Part shown: one piece after another, positions 38,398 to 50,704 of the stretch
Position numbering within the stretch: position 1 is the stretch's first letter
How the letters are laid out: every line of letters begins with the position of its first letter
DNA from: Tretioscincus oriximinensis
Lineage: Eukaryota; Chordata; Lepidosauria; Squamata; Gymnophthalmidae
Direction of reading: 5' to 3'
DNA length: 64,000 bases
Assembly: GCA_022410635.1 (NCBI GenBank)
Contig: JAJVDF010000450.1
Span: forward strand, 791,563 to 855,562
Translations under genes and position numbers: made by a program
The notes under the pieces: model-generated
Database searches by the model: none
What the model was told of the DNA's origin: nothing
Seen by the model: the letters and a program-made list of their open reading frames with translations, nothing else

Positions 38398-38723
38398 GGA
38401 GACCCTCCTGGTTGTACCATCCATTTCAACAGCCAGTGGAGTGGGAACCCAGGCTAGGGCCTTCTCGGTGGTGGCCCCCAGTCTTTGGAATAGTCTCCCC
38501 CTTGAGGTGTGTCTGTCATCATCATTGTATTCTTTTAGAAGGTCCTTAAAGACGCACCTCTTCAACCTGGCCTTTGGTTGAAGAAATGCTATTTTTTCCC
38601 CTCCACCTTCAGATACTGATTGTTATGGTTTTAAAATGTGGATTTTGCACTTTTATTGTTGTTGCCACCCCGAGACCTTCGGGTATGGGGTGGGGTACAA
38701 ATGTAAATAAATAAATAAATAAA
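38398..38723 (+). mobile_element. L2 LINE 3' fragment nested in CR1
   Basis: It encodes the L2 ORF2 C-terminus: RAFSVVAPSLWNSLPLEVCL, then SLYSFRRSLKTHLFNLAFG. The 3' UTR (CGAGACCTTCGGGTATGGGG) follows, with an (AAAT)n tail at 38703-38722. It splits a CR1 copy whose two halves lie at 38140-38397 and 38724-39015. Confidence 0.8.
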
Positions 38724-39015
38724 AGAGGTGGTAGTAACTGGCAGCTTAGACAGGTTTAAGATGGGATTGGACAAATTCATGGAAACCATGTGTATCAATA
38801 ACTATTCGGATAGATCACTTGATTCTGCCTCAAGGATGGAGCAACAGGCAGTATCCCTGAAATACTATTTGTAGGGAATTGAGAACAGGTGAAAGTTTTA
38901 CGTTCTTCTGCTTGCGAACACCAGGTGCAAAATGGTGGGTCACTTTGTGGGACAGAATGCTGACACTAGATGGGCTGTGACCGGGTTCAGCAGGTCTCTT
39001 CTTATGTTCTTATGG
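38724..39015 (+). mobile_element. CR1 LINE fragment, right part of an interrupted copy
   Basis: Continues the CR1 3' end: AGAGGTGGTAGTAACTGGCA, then the 3' UTR with GATGGGCTGTGACCGGGTTC and CTTCTTATGTTCTTATGG near 39000-39015. Same strand as the left part. Confidence 0.8.
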
Positions 39016-40649
39016 TATTTTTTTTCTGCATTTGGAGACATATCACACTATATATAAGGATGTTAAAACATCTAGATTCATATTTAACAAGGCGGTTCGG
39101 TCTTAGAGATCCTACAATCAAGACAGTCTGCTGTAACAGCGGGAAGAAAACTGAAAGAGTTGAATTTGCAAAGGAAAAGAAAAGACAGCAATCCCTATCA
39201 TAATGGTGTGGAATCTATCATGTCATGTTAAACGAATTCTTGGTTAATTCAGCCTCAACAGTGAGACCACAAAGCTGAAGATGGCTCAGGATTTAGGTAT
39301 TTGAAGTATCTTCCTTACAAAAAATGGGGGAAAACATGAGAAGACTGAAGCTTCTCAGTTATGAAAAATAAAATACAAATGAAGCTAAATAAATCAGTGT
39401 AGCAAAGTACATGTAGAAAAAACAACTCTTTCTGATAGTACTTGAATATCCAATTAACTGATGAGAATGGCTATAGGTCCAAGAAATATTTCTTCACCCC
39501 AAACCTGCTCTTCAAGGGGGACACCAAGAATGGCTTACTTTCTGGATACATTTTCCAACAGCATTTGGTCTGTCACCACCTTCAGTTGTAGAATATTTGA
39601 TTTGCTTTCATCTTTGACTTTTGCATATTTTAATCATGTCTTTCTTTCCCCTGAAGTTTCGTTAACAGCTTTGGGCCTGCCTTATTCCTTTTAGCAACCG
39701 TTCCTGCCAAAATCAACACTGTGTTACCTGAACTTCGTTATGGCTTCCTCTACAGATATCTTATAATTTTAGGGCTAAAGACAAATAAAATTTATGTTCT
39801 GCCATCACTTAGTTCCAGTCAATGCAAACATTTACCCACATGAGTAACCTCACTAGGATAAAAAGGCTATTCATTATATTTGAAATTAAGAACAGATTTC
39901 AGTACTGCACTGAAATGCTCCAGAACCCCCAAAGTCAGACAGGAACAAGATCTTAATGTTGGAGGAGAAAGATATGACTAATAAATAACAACAATTCAGC
40001 ATTATTGCAACAGAGGTAAGAACTGAAAAAGTAAAGATTGCCTCAAGAAGAATGAAGAAAAATGATAAGGGATCTATGTAGTGAAGGAATGTAAGAGTCT
40101 TTCTACACCAAAATGCCCTGATCCAAGCTAATGAATCTGGACCACAAGGCCCATAGCTTTGAGCCATGGCCAGTCATGATTCAGAACTATGTTGTCTGTA
40201 TTAGGGTGCTAATCCAGACAGACATGCACCAAAGTTTCCATAGCTATGCACTAAGGATTCCAAAATGCTAAGAATGAACATTCCTAGCTTTGGAACATCC
40301 ACAGAAACTCATTTGGTGGTGTGAAATTGATCTCCCATAATTGAGAACATAAAGGCATACCAGTACACCAGTAGATGTATTTAATCAGGTCTTCCAGCAA
40401 CCCCAATCTAGGGCCCCTTCAGTCACCCTATGTATGCCCTTTGTGAAGAGAGCATGCTAATGGTGGGCAGGAACATCTGTATTTATATATTCATTTATTT
40501 GCCTATACCTTGATGTACCAGAGGTCCCACTTTTAAACCATTTTTTTCTAGTTTAATCCAATACTTCAGGACCGATGACAGTTTAAAACATGTGTGTGAT
40601 CAGAGCCAGAATGACTTATAGCAATAAAAACCAAATGTAAAATGAAGAT
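39016..40649. other. Intergenic, nothing recognised
   Basis: About 1.6 kb with no supported feature. The stretch at 40481-40600 may be an old L2-like tail (TTTATTTGCCTATACC). Confidence 0.4.
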
Positions 40650-40900
40650 TATTTATTTATTTATTTATTTGTAATTGTATCCCGCCCTATACCTGAAGGT
40701 CTCAGGACGGCCAACCATAGGGTGGAGCACAGAGCTTGTTGTTGCTTTCTTCACAGCAGACACCCTGTGGAGTAGGTGGGGCTGAGAGAGTTCAAAGAAC
40801 TGTGACTGGCCCAAAGTCACCCAGCTGGCTTTCATGGAGGAGTGGGGAATCGAACCGGGAGACTACCAGATACGAGTCCCACACTCTAACCACTACACCA
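40650..40900 (-). mobile_element. tRNA-derived SINE (family B), copy 1
   Basis: On the minus strand the head reads TGGTGTAGTGGTTAGAGTG (A box) and CCCGGTTCGATTCC (B box). The body follows, and then CTGAGACCTTCAGGTATAGG, GCGGGATACAATTAC and an (AAAT)n tail (plus-strand 40650-40672). The tail resembles L2-type 3' ends. A second copy lies at 51568-51799. Confidence 0.88.
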
Positions 40901-43614
40901 ATAACAATAATAAACAATAACAGTGCCTAAAAGTGGAAAGAATAGGCTGGTTCCTTAGTAAAAACCAGGATAAATAGGTATGTCTTCAGTGCTCCCTTGA
41001 ACAAGTGAAATGAAGGTTCTGATGCATCAAATTAGTCTATAATTTGGAGTGCACCTTTACGGGAGACTAAGATGCAGAGGAGAGAATATGGACTCCTACT
41101 TGATCCCAAAGGTGTTCAGAAAGGCCCTTATGACCCTCGTCATACCTCTTTAGGTAATCCAAATTCAGAACAGTTTAAAGAGGGTGTATCCTGCATTTGA
41201 TTTCAGCTTGGAATGTGCTGATCACATGGTGTTTCTTGCTACCAGTGCCCTGGATTCTCAAAAGTGTGGTAAGTAGTCCTGGAGCTATTGGGGTAAGACC
41301 AGTGTGAGGGAGGAGTTTGTTTGAGAGGAATACAGAGAAGGAGAACTACTACCAAATGGACAGCCAAAATTTAATCCCGTTAGCTCACCCACCTTCATGT
41401 CTATCCCCCCATCCTCCATCCTCTTTCAACTGACACTATCCTCCATTCCCTTTCATCTACCTGACCCCCATTTTCCATTCCCTTTATCCTACCTGACCAC
41501 ATTGTCCATTCCTTTCTTCCACCCCCATTCTACACCCCATTCCTCTGCCTGACCCCTGCTATCTGCCCTCTTTTCTCTAACTCACTCCCATCCTTCATAT
41601 CACTTACCCTGTAGTTACTACTGTTGAAAAAAAATTGAAAGAAAAGTGAGAGACGTAAATCTCTGAATGATGATTTAGGAGAATGAAACATGCCAATGGA
41701 ACAGATGTTTACTCATCAGGAGCACTCTGGAGCGAATTAACTAAAATCTGCATGAAATTAACAACCATAAGAAGAACAGTCACTTTTGCTGAACAGCCAG
41801 ATCTAGTAAGGACTAGGGGAGTTGAAGAGTAGGAGAGTTAGGGAAATAATGCAGAGGAGAAATGAGGATTTATTTATGGAAATTTCCACTCCAAGAGATG
41901 AATTAGTTTATTGAGCACATCATGGTCCAGGAATCCTATTTGAACCCATCTGTTCTGGGAATTAAAGGTTAATAAGAGTCAATGAAACAGCTCCCATAAT
42001 AGGTTCTTAGTCCTGACAGGATTTATGAACATTACAGATTCCACTAAATCGTTCAGAACAAGACAGGGTAGGTTTTTGGTTTTGTTTGTGCAATTAGGAT
42101 CTTTTTACGTGCAATTTGTACAGCTTGCTTCTACTTTCTCTACTTTCTCTTATTATGCTCCAGATGTCATTTGTGATATTTGACTCTCTAGCACATATAT
42201 TTCCAATCAAAGTATGCATAAAATTCACCAAGCTGCACAAGCGACACAATTTTCTGTTTGAGCAATTAAAAAACAAACTAGTTTGCTGAATGATTACACT
42301 TATGTTAAAGAGTCAAGATTTTAAAAAAATAAAATAAACAAGATTAACCTGATTCACAAAGATCAATGTTAAAGGCAATTGTTTTGCTGACATCTGTTTA
42401 TATTTTTTAATTTTTTTTCATAATTATTGCAAACGTGGCAGATTTGAAATAGATGGTTCTTGAGTAATGGAAACACATTTTGTGATGACCAGGCAGTGGT
42501 TATAAATAGCTTTTAAGTGATGCATGAGAAGAAAGTGTTCACATGCAGTTCTTACACAAATTACTGTTTTTCCAAATGCAGAGAATCCCTTTGATTTCCT
42601 TGTTGTTTCTTAAAGGCAGAGTTGTATAACCTACTCTATTTAACTAAAGCACACCTTGACGATTGGCTTTCTATCACCATGATGTGTGGACTCATCCTCC
42701 AAGTCAACTCCATACCTGCCCTCCTGTGACCCCCGCAGGCCCACTTCACTCACCCAGAGCACCACATACTGCCACTTACTCCAAACCGTCCTCAACATGG
42801 CCTGCTTACCCCTGCAGCTCACCTCAACGCTGCCCGGCAAAACTGTCTGCAGGCTTTTCCAACTAGTAATAGAATAAAAGACTTAAATGCTCCCAAAGAC
42901 TCACTTCTTATAATCTAATCAGGTGCTTGCTGATGATTTGGCATTAGCAAGGACCAAAAGCTGACAAGGAAGGATGGGAGAGCCAGCTGACTAGCCAGTA
43001 CACTTACCACCTCTAACCAGTTGCTGTTGCAAATTCATGCAACTCCCGTCTACCATAGCAACCCTTATCAGAATGCTCCTCCTATTAACTGTTCCATTCC
43101 CAGCCTGCTCTCAAGCCACACACAACAAGGTATGAATAGAAAGGAAGACAGCACACTGGACAACAGTGTTAGGGACATGAATAGCAAGCAAGCAGGGGAG
43201 GTGGCTGCCTCTTTGATTGGTTGAATGTAACTGTAAATAATGGATGCATGCCAAATAATGTTTTCCTAGATCTTTTGCATTCTTAACTTCAACAGGCTTT
43301 ATTGTTTGTGTTTCAAATAACTTGACTTTCAGGGAACTTGTGAACCTGTATATAAATACTATTTAAAAACTATTTTGGAATAATGCAAAACTAGATACTA
43401 GTAAAAAAAAGAAGTTCAAACGGCAAAATTTGATGGAACAGTACAATAATAATCAAAGTTCAAAGGTTTTTTTATTTCCTTTTTGACCAGCTATTTCTAC
43501 TTGCAACTCTGTCCTCTCTTAAGAAACCATTTCTTGGTAGTAAAAAGAGCCTTTTTCTGTTCCCTTTTTGCTCTCTTTTGCTCTCTCTTCCCTGTTTGTT
43601 TCCTTTCCTTTCAG
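40901..43614. other. Intergenic, nothing firm
   Basis: About 2.7 kb. 41380-41600 is C/T-rich with short tandem-like variants of CATCCTCCATCC and CATTCCCTTT. 42660-42870 and 43020-43200 are less AT-rich but show no recognisable protein. Confidence 0.4.
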
Positions 43615-44255
43615 ATTTGATTCCAACAGCAAAATGAACCCAAACGGAAATGTTGGTAGGACTATTTGGAACCTAGATGAAAAACTACGTCTGTGTGTAA
43701 CTCCCCAATGGCCCTGAAGTGTGACTCTCACCTGAAGCACAGCAATCCAGTTCCATTCCAAAGGGGACTGTTCTCTGTTTTGCATTCCTTCCCTCATGCA
43801 AGTAGGTCCTTCCCTCTGCTGAGTGAAGAAGACTTGGATGGGAGCCCTTATGACTTCAATGACCCCCTTAGCCCAGGCCTCTTAGACGGCAACAACTATT
43901 CCATGTCTGACACTCAGTTGGTCAGAAGGATAGTGTCCCAGGTGGAATTCTACTTCTCAGATGAAAACTTGTCTTAGGTAAGCTGACCAGATGACCCCTT
44001 TTAGAGGGTGTGAAAACCCGGGTTTGTGGTGCCGCCCAATTTTTCCTGAGGAGAAATTTTTTTTAAAAAATCCTCAGCAAAACCCATGAGGCACTCCAAA
44101 ACTGGGTTTCTACCCCCCCCCCAAAGGGGTCATCTGATCAGCCTACTAAAGATGCCTTCCTATTGAAACACGTGCAGAAGAGCAAGATGGGCTTTGTCAG
44201 CATTATACTACTGACATCTTTCAAAAAGGTGAAATATTTAACCAGGGATTGGCAG
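43615..44255 (+). pseudogene. LARP6-like La-motif exon remnant, interrupted by a MITE
   Basis: An open stretch ends in LVRRIVSQVEFYFSDENLS at 43977, the start of a La motif (RNA-binding fold of La-related proteins). A 167-bp MITE (43979-44145) follows. La-motif sequence then resumes as KDAFLLKHVQKSKMGFVSI and LLTSFKKVKYLTRDWQ (44148-44255). The pattern is closest to LARP6 among families I know. The segment is preceded by a good acceptor (TTTCCTTTCCTTTCAG, 43614) and followed by a donor (CAG|GTAACC, 44255/44256). This suggests a real exon of a duplicated or dead gene rather than a processed copy. The upstream part (43615-43700) has stops in the relevant frame. No other LARP exons were found. 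Confidence 0.65.
43979..44145. mobile_element. Foldback MITE inside the LARP6-like exon
   Basis: It starts TAAGCTGACCAGATGACCCC and ends GGGGTCATCTGATCAGCCTA, with a palindromic body (GTGGTGCCGCCCA / TGAGGCACTCCAAAA). It is a short-family copy sharing TIRs with the long hAT elements. No clean 8-bp duplication is visible; the flanks gtcttagg and ctaaagat agree poorly. Confidence 0.75.
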
Positions 44256-44307
44256 GTAACCTTTTATGCTCTGTTTCTTTTTTAAGAGAAACTTTTATAT
44301 ACAAAGG

Positions 44308-44580
44308 TACAAAAGGTTCAGTTGCTTAGGAAACGGTCTCTCATCTGGGAGATCAAGTTTCGAAGACCTGTGTCGGATGTGGGGAGGGGTGAGCACCTTG
44401 TCCTATCTTGCAGCTCTAGCCAACCCAGCTATTTGAAAGCATGAATTGCAAGAGATTGCAACTGACTACAAGTAGATACATGGGGACTACCACAGCCTGG
44501 TGGTGAAGATAGAATATAAGCCTTTGGGCAAAATACTCTTGTAAGCCTCTTTGAGTCCTTTCGAAAGGTGAGAAAGCAGG
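44308..44580 (+). mobile_element. tRNA-derived SINE (family A), copy 3, left part
   Basis: It matches family A from GTTCAGTTGCTTAGGAAACG through GCCTCTTTGAGTCC and GAAAGGTGAGAAAGCAGG, where a solo LTR begins. The remaining tail (ATAAGAACC plus CTT repeats) lies at 45087-45200. Confidence 0.8.
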
Positions 44581-45086
44581 TGAGAAAGTGCGAAAGATTT
44601 TCAAGGCCTACTGAGTTTAGCCTGAGCGAAGCCATATTAGCTGAACATCAGAAAGACGAAGCAAGGTAACAAGGGCAAGTAGGAATGCCACAGAATGTTT
44701 TAGCTGGGCAGGCACCAAGATGCAAAGGGGAAAACAGGATGTGAAACAAGGATCTGCTGACAATGTAGGCTAAAAGTGGCACCCAAGGACTTTCTGTAGA
44801 CAATCACAAGTACGTAAGCAATGCCTGGCAAATAGGGGTGAGGGGGCAACCAGGATTTGTTAGAAGATTTCTGTATTTCTGCTATGTTTGCAATACGAAA
44901 ATTATTTGGCTCCAATCTGATTCGCTGATCCAAGTGATATGTGATGATGAGTAACCAATAGGAATTTCTGTATAAAAGCCGATGCATAGCCGTGCTAGAG
45001 TTAGAGTTCTCTTGAGATCTCTCTTCCATATGGAATAAACTTGCTACTGTCTTCCCAGTTCCAGTCGTCCAGAGTTTTCTTTTACA
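44581..45086 (+). mobile_element. Solo LTR of an endogenous retrovirus, nested in a SINE
   Basis: It begins TGAGAAAG and ends TTTTACA (TG...CA). It contains, in order, a CCAAT box (GTAACCAATAGG, 44951-44962), a TATA box (TATAAAA, 44971-44977) and a poly(A) signal (AATAAA, 45034-45039). The 63-bp TATA-to-signal spacing is typical of a gamma-type retroviral LTR. No primer binding site or internal genes adjoin it. SINE sequence flanks it on both sides, but a target duplication is not clear, so the exact ends are uncertain by a few bases. Confidence 0.7.
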
Positions 45087-45200
45087 ATAAGAACCTTCTT
45101 CTTCTTCTTCTTCTTCTTCTTCTTTTTCTTCTTTTTCTTCTTTTTCTTCTTCTTCTTCTTTTTCTTCTTTTTCTTCTTCTTCTTCTTTTCTTCTTCTTCC
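45087..45200 (+). repeat. SINE tail and (CTT)n microsatellite
   Basis: ATAAGAACC followed by CTT repeats mixed with CTTTTT variants to 45200. It is the 3' tail of the SINE interrupted at 44580. Confidence 0.8.
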
Positions 45201-46159
45201 ATATATATATAAAATGCTTCAGAAAGTGCAGCATAACTGTATCTTGTAAGTTACGGTGCATCTGTTAACTATCCTGAAGATTTTCTTCAAATAAATCACC
45301 AAGGCTCAGTAAATAAGTCATCTGGCAATGTCCTCAAATTGACAAACGCCCAAAACCAATAATTTAATTTTTATTAATGTTTTAGAAAAAAGCTAGCTAT
45401 GTTAAATTTATAGTTCAGTGAACTGCAATCAGCACAACACTATTAAATCCAGACACATTAGAATTCTAAACAAAAGGCCTTAATGTACATATTCATTGTC
45501 AAGACACATTTTCAAAGTAGTTGTATTAATCTGGGTCAGATTCTGGCAGGGAGAGCCAGTAGCATCTCTAACAGGAAATAAAGTTTGGTAGTGTGAACCT
45601 TTATAAACTAAGACCACTTCTTCAGACACAAGTGCTTAGGAACAGACTATATATTACAAGCTTTTTGTTTTTTTAGGCAGGTTTGCCAGAGCCAGTTTCC
45701 AAATGGTACGACAAGGCGGCATAAAGCCTGTATGAAATAAGAATTCGAGCAAGTCAGTTCTAGCAAATCACACACTTTTTATGAAAAAGTAGTACTCTAG
45801 GTTGAGAGGTTCTGATAAGTGTATGGGGCACTGCTTCCATGTAGGTTTTATTCCCATAGTCTTCAGAAGAACTAGAACCTGGACAGAAAGGTGTTGGTCC
45901 TAGCGTGAAACCAAACCTGTTGCAACTCCAACTGAACCGGCTGACCTTTAAAATGTATTTTATTACATATTTATATCCCATAAATCCCACCACCCTTTAT
46001 CAAAAAGTCCCAAGGAGGATCACAATAATAAAAAGTAATAAAGTGTTCTTAAAACAGTTCAAATATTAATTCATTTGATACTGTTTTTTAATATGTTAAT
46101 TCTCTTTTTACTGTTAACCACCACATTCATTTTTTGTTCAACAATAAATGTGAATTCTT
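45201..46159. other. Intergenic with weak L2-like trace
   Basis: No gene. The 45945-46030 sequence (TTACATATTTATATCCCATA... CCCAAGGAGGATCACAATAA) resembles the reverse complement of an L2-type tail. Confidence 0.4.
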
Positions 46160-46261
46160 CTTCACGGAAAAATAAGACATCCCCTGAAAATAAGATGTAG
46201 CAACACCTTTGGGAGCAAAATTTAATATAAGACACTGTCTTATTTTCGGGGAAACACGGTA
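46160..46261. mobile_element. Small foldback MITE (CCGTGTTTCCCCGAAAATAAG type)
   Basis: The right end GTCTTATTTTCGGGGAAACA followed by CGGTA pairs with the left end CACGGAAAAATAAGAC. The interior repeats CCCTGAAAATAAGA. It is about 100 bp and non-coding. I recognise this end sequence as a dispersed amniote MITE but do not assign a superfamily. Confidence 0.6.
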
Positions 46262-49200
46262 GTTCTAAAGCACCAAATATCTTGTTACATAACCTAGCAA
46301 TATTGTTTTTTGTTTTCTGTGATCCTTAACTATGTAAAGATATGATAGCTGCAATATGCCTTTGCCATAATTTTTTTTAAAAATATACTAATACGATGAT
46401 ATATACAACCGCTCTCCCTTCCCTCCCTCAATTTTCTCAGTTCAACCATTTAGCTATAAAGCCCTTTTCAGATTTCAAATTTCTTTGTCTTCTCATGAAT
46501 TCTCCAAATTTGTATGGTTTGATATCATCTTTTAATTCCCAACAGTGTTATTTTTTTGTTTAGTTATTATTTCATTCACCGTTACACAATGTTCCAAGTT
46601 CATCACTGGTAGATTATCTGCATACTTCCAACTGCATGAAATTTGATGTTGAGCAGCACAGACTAGATAACAAAAGTTTACATTATTTTTTGTTTACATT
46701 GATCTTGGAGATGTCATACATTTATTGTTAACTGCCCTGAGACTTTCAGGTGTAGGGCAGTGTAGAAATGTAAATAAATAAATAAACAAAATATAATAAG
46801 AATAATTTAGGGTTCAGTTGAACTGGTCTCTTGTTTATTTTATTTTTTGGTACATTTTTAACACATCTAAATTTGGAAGCATTCCCACCATACATGAAGG
46901 AATGTTAGGTGTCCTTTACAAGCCCTCCAACAAGAATGAGGTTGAACTTTTGTAAATTTCACTCTTCTAATGTGGGTAATGTGCCATATAATAGCATATA
47001 ATATCTTTCATTTCTTTTATTATACACTATTTTGGTTTTTTATTTATGGTTGATTTCCAATTGGAATCTAATATTGTCATTCCCATATCGTCATTGCATA
47101 ACTCTTTTAATATAACCATGAAGTTCAACTGGGTTTCAATCATTTGTTTATACAGCTTAGATGTGGTGCCTTTTATGGATGTCACTGCCAAAATTACTAT
47201 TTGTTCATATGGAGTCAAAGCCTGAGTAATTCCTATTTTACTTCCTGAGGCCCAACAGAAGTTTGCTAGAAAACAAAATGCAAAATTCATCTTCTAACAT
47301 TGGGTTTAAGCAGGAACATTTTTAGGAGCAAGACAGCTAAACATGTTTAAAAACGTTTTTCCTTATTTTATCAGTGTGGTATATTGAACTCTGACATACT
47401 TTCTGATACATTCTGAACCAGTAGCATAATCAGTGTTGGGCTAACTATGGGCATTATATTTTCCAAATTCTTAGTTTGACTTTTCTCTCTGTTGCCAAGT
47501 ATTATACAGAATTCATGGTTGTCCTAGCTTTCAGGTACTCTGTCATGTGCATGTGTTTCTCATCTCACAAACATGGATTGCATTCTGAATTTGTTGGGTT
47601 GTGGCAAATCAAAGTGCCAATATTTCATGCTTTGTTTTCTATTTCTGGTTCATAGCGATACACCGAATTTTCACCTCACATCACAGAAAGGAAAAGGAAG
47701 TAATCTCCTTCATTTCTTTTCTTGTTTTTTCGTTCTCTTTTGTGAGTTTCTGTGGCACTGACCATGAACAGATTTGAAGGTAACCCAATTACTCAATAAT
47801 GTAGCTTACACATTCCTTTGATATGGAGAAACATTGTTGAGTATACAACACATTTTCACATGAGATTTGGACAAGCCTTAATACTTAATGCTCAATATTA
47901 TCACACTCCAATTTCTTCATTTTTGTTTCATTAGAAAGAGCAGATTTTCTTCTACTAAAAGATGTTTTATTTATTTTGGAGACTTACTGGATAATAGTGG
48001 GGATTAATTGGCCCTGTTGTTTTTTTGATACATTAATATGTTCCTTACTTTTAAATTTTGTTCTCACTATTTCTATCCCTAACCAATTAATTTGTACAAT
48101 TATTTTGCTTAATTCCATCGTTCCTAATGGAAAGAGCAAATTATCATAGAAATGTTCTGACTTAAGAGACCCTGACTCTTTTTAAGTTTTAGTAAAAAAA
48201 ACTTTCTGAAACTATGATCTTCTTTTGCTGCAGTAATATAACTGGACTCATTTTTATATATGATGATGTGTAGGCAGCATTAGCACAAATCTATATCTAC
48301 TATACAATAAAGAAGACTTCTGTTTGAAAATACCACTTCCTTTGAGGTGATGAAACTAATAACCCTTTTATACTGAATTTTTCATTTTTAAACTGAATCA
48401 TAACTTTTTTAACAAGATCGTTTCTCTTAACTATGGGGAGAAGAAAGGCAACCGCACTGGGAAATAGCTATAGGAATAAATTAAATGCCAAAAAAGCATA
48501 GTGCAAATTGCCAAGGGTACATAAGTCAAATACACAAGAAATTTCATTCAGGTGTGCTGTCCAATGCAAACTGGCTACAGTCACCCACAAAAAACCCTTT
48601 GCAAACAAATATTTCCTTTCAGTAAGAATCTACGTCATCCACTCTTCTTCTACAAATATTGATCCTGAGCACAATCCATCAGAATATTTCCTGTAGAAGT
48701 CCCACTGAAATGAGCGGGGCTTCCAAAAAACAGACCAGCATCCACAGCCGAGTGTAGAAGTCCATATTTCCATGTAAACCAGTGGCACAATGTTACATCA
48801 TGCTCTAATAATTGAGAGTAAACCTGGAGGCTTCAATTTAAATGTAATTTTCTTATCTCCTGGATGGTCTTCTAACAGGGTTGAACATTTGAATTTAAAG
48901 AGGAATTAAAACTACATTGACTCTCCTTTTTCCATATATTTCCATACTTTCTCATTTCATACTTATATTTACTTTAGTACTTGTTCTTTGAATGGTACAT
49001 AATTCTTGAGTTCTATCTCACCACTTAATATTTACCAATAGTTCACAGATCCTCACAATTGACTTTTCCTCTAATTAAGTCAACTTGAAAACCAAGTAGA
49101 GTCTGTTCTAAAGAGATTTTATAAGAACTCTAAAAATGTATGCGGTATTAATTCTGTTTTAGCTACTTAATATCTAAACTATGGCACTGTCTACATTTGC

Positions 49201-50469
49201 CATGTCACAGGAAGCCTTCTAGGGACATGGTGTTCATAACATTAACCTCAAGTCTTTGAAAACAGCCCACAAAGTAACCTAACTGTAAGCCTACAGAAAC
49301 TATTCTTGAAGCTCAATCAGGTATGCTTATAGAGGTGCCTCTGAGCAAATTTGAATCTCAATAGAAAAGTCCCCCACCCACAATAATCATCTTATCCTCT
49401 ATTGAAATCTAGATTGGTTTCCCCTTCTTTGATCAGGGTATCACAACACTGAAAGTGTTTAATTAGATTGAGCTCGACGCACCCTACATAAGCACAGAGG
49501 CAGGAAATGCAGCCAGCCACAGCACAGATTCTTGCAATGAGTGAGCATCCAATCAAGGACATAGAAGATGGACATGGAAGAGACTAATCGACAAGTAGAA
49601 AGAAAGGCATTGGCTGACTTGGACGCAAATGAAAATTACAGTACAGAAAAATAGAATAGACTTAGAGTAACTGTCAAAGAGAAAAGAGCAAGTTAAAAGG
49701 TGATTTTAGACAAATATCACTCTGTCCTGAATCTCCGAAGGGCCATGTTTAGAACCCATTTGTTCCATATGCAGCAGCATCTACAACTTGGAAGGGGGAG
49801 CTAAATCTGGTTTGGGGCTGGTTGTTTGTTCTGTTCTTTCTCTTATGTCACACATAGGCTGGCTGTTTACTTACAAACAGAGAGGGCTTTTGGCTTGTAA
49901 TAATTATATAGCAAAAGACACTAAGGCCAGTTTCCATCAGTCCTAATGGGCACCAGCTGCCTTGTCCAACTTCTCTCTCTGGTACTTTCACACTTCAAGT
50001 CCTTTCCTACAGTCTGTAAAACACCAGCTTTAAAACAAATTTAGGGTTTAAATGTGCTCCCATCTTAAGATCTGTGTCAAGTTGTATAGTATGTTCGGAC
50101 AGGTTGTGTAACATGAGCTGCATTCATACTGTTTGCAAAATACTTGACTTGCAACTTATATAAGACTTATATATATTACATGTCAGTTTTTTAGTGAAAA
50201 AAAGTTGGCAAGAACATTGTCTGTGTTTACCCAATGCAAGCATAAACCTGCCAAGAAATCTTGGCCCAAGCCAGTTTGGAAACTGAACACCAAGAGACAC
50301 AGACCACTTATTTCTGTGCTATCATACCTCGGCCTAGGAAGTCATTTTGTCTAAACGCATTCAAAGCACCAATTTCTGAATTGTAATTCCTAGATAATTT
50401 TTGCATCTACACAGGACTTGAAAAATGGCGTTTTGAGAAATGGTCTGATTGAAACAAAAAAAAAACTCT
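46262..50469. other. Intergenic, mostly nothing recognised
   Basis: About 4.2 kb. 46715-46795 is an L2-type tail on the plus strand (TGCCCTGAGACTTTCAGGTG, then an (AAAT)n tail). The rest is AT-rich with no supported gene. Confidence 0.4.
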
Positions 50470-50610
50470 ATTCATCTTATCAACACTAGGAGCAAGGGAC
50501 ATTCCTTGAAACTGATGGGCAGAAGAGTGAGGACAGAAAAAGGAAAGTATTTTTTCACCCAGAGAGTCATTGGCCTGTGGATACAAAACATGAGATACAA
50601 AACATGAAGC
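50470..50610 (+). mobile_element. CR1 LINE small fragment
   Basis: AACACTAGGAGCAAGGGACA through TTTTTTCACCCAGAGAGTCA and TTGGCCTGTGG matches the CR1 ORF2 C-terminal region also seen at 38274 and 52445. It is short and internally damaged. Confidence 0.7.
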
Positions 50611-50704
50611 AAAATGATCATATTGTCTCAAGCTTGCTTCTCTCAGCCCAAAGTCATTTCAGTTATACTTTCTTACGGTCATATGTGAAGTTGTTACTTA
50701 TAAC

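Noticed and set aside
40840..40900. Possible tRNA gene on the minus strand
   Set aside because: Same reason: SINE family B head repeated at 51770.
43615..44255. Functional LARP6-like gene
   Set aside because: The La motif is interrupted by a MITE with stops, and no other exons were found; listed as a pseudogene.
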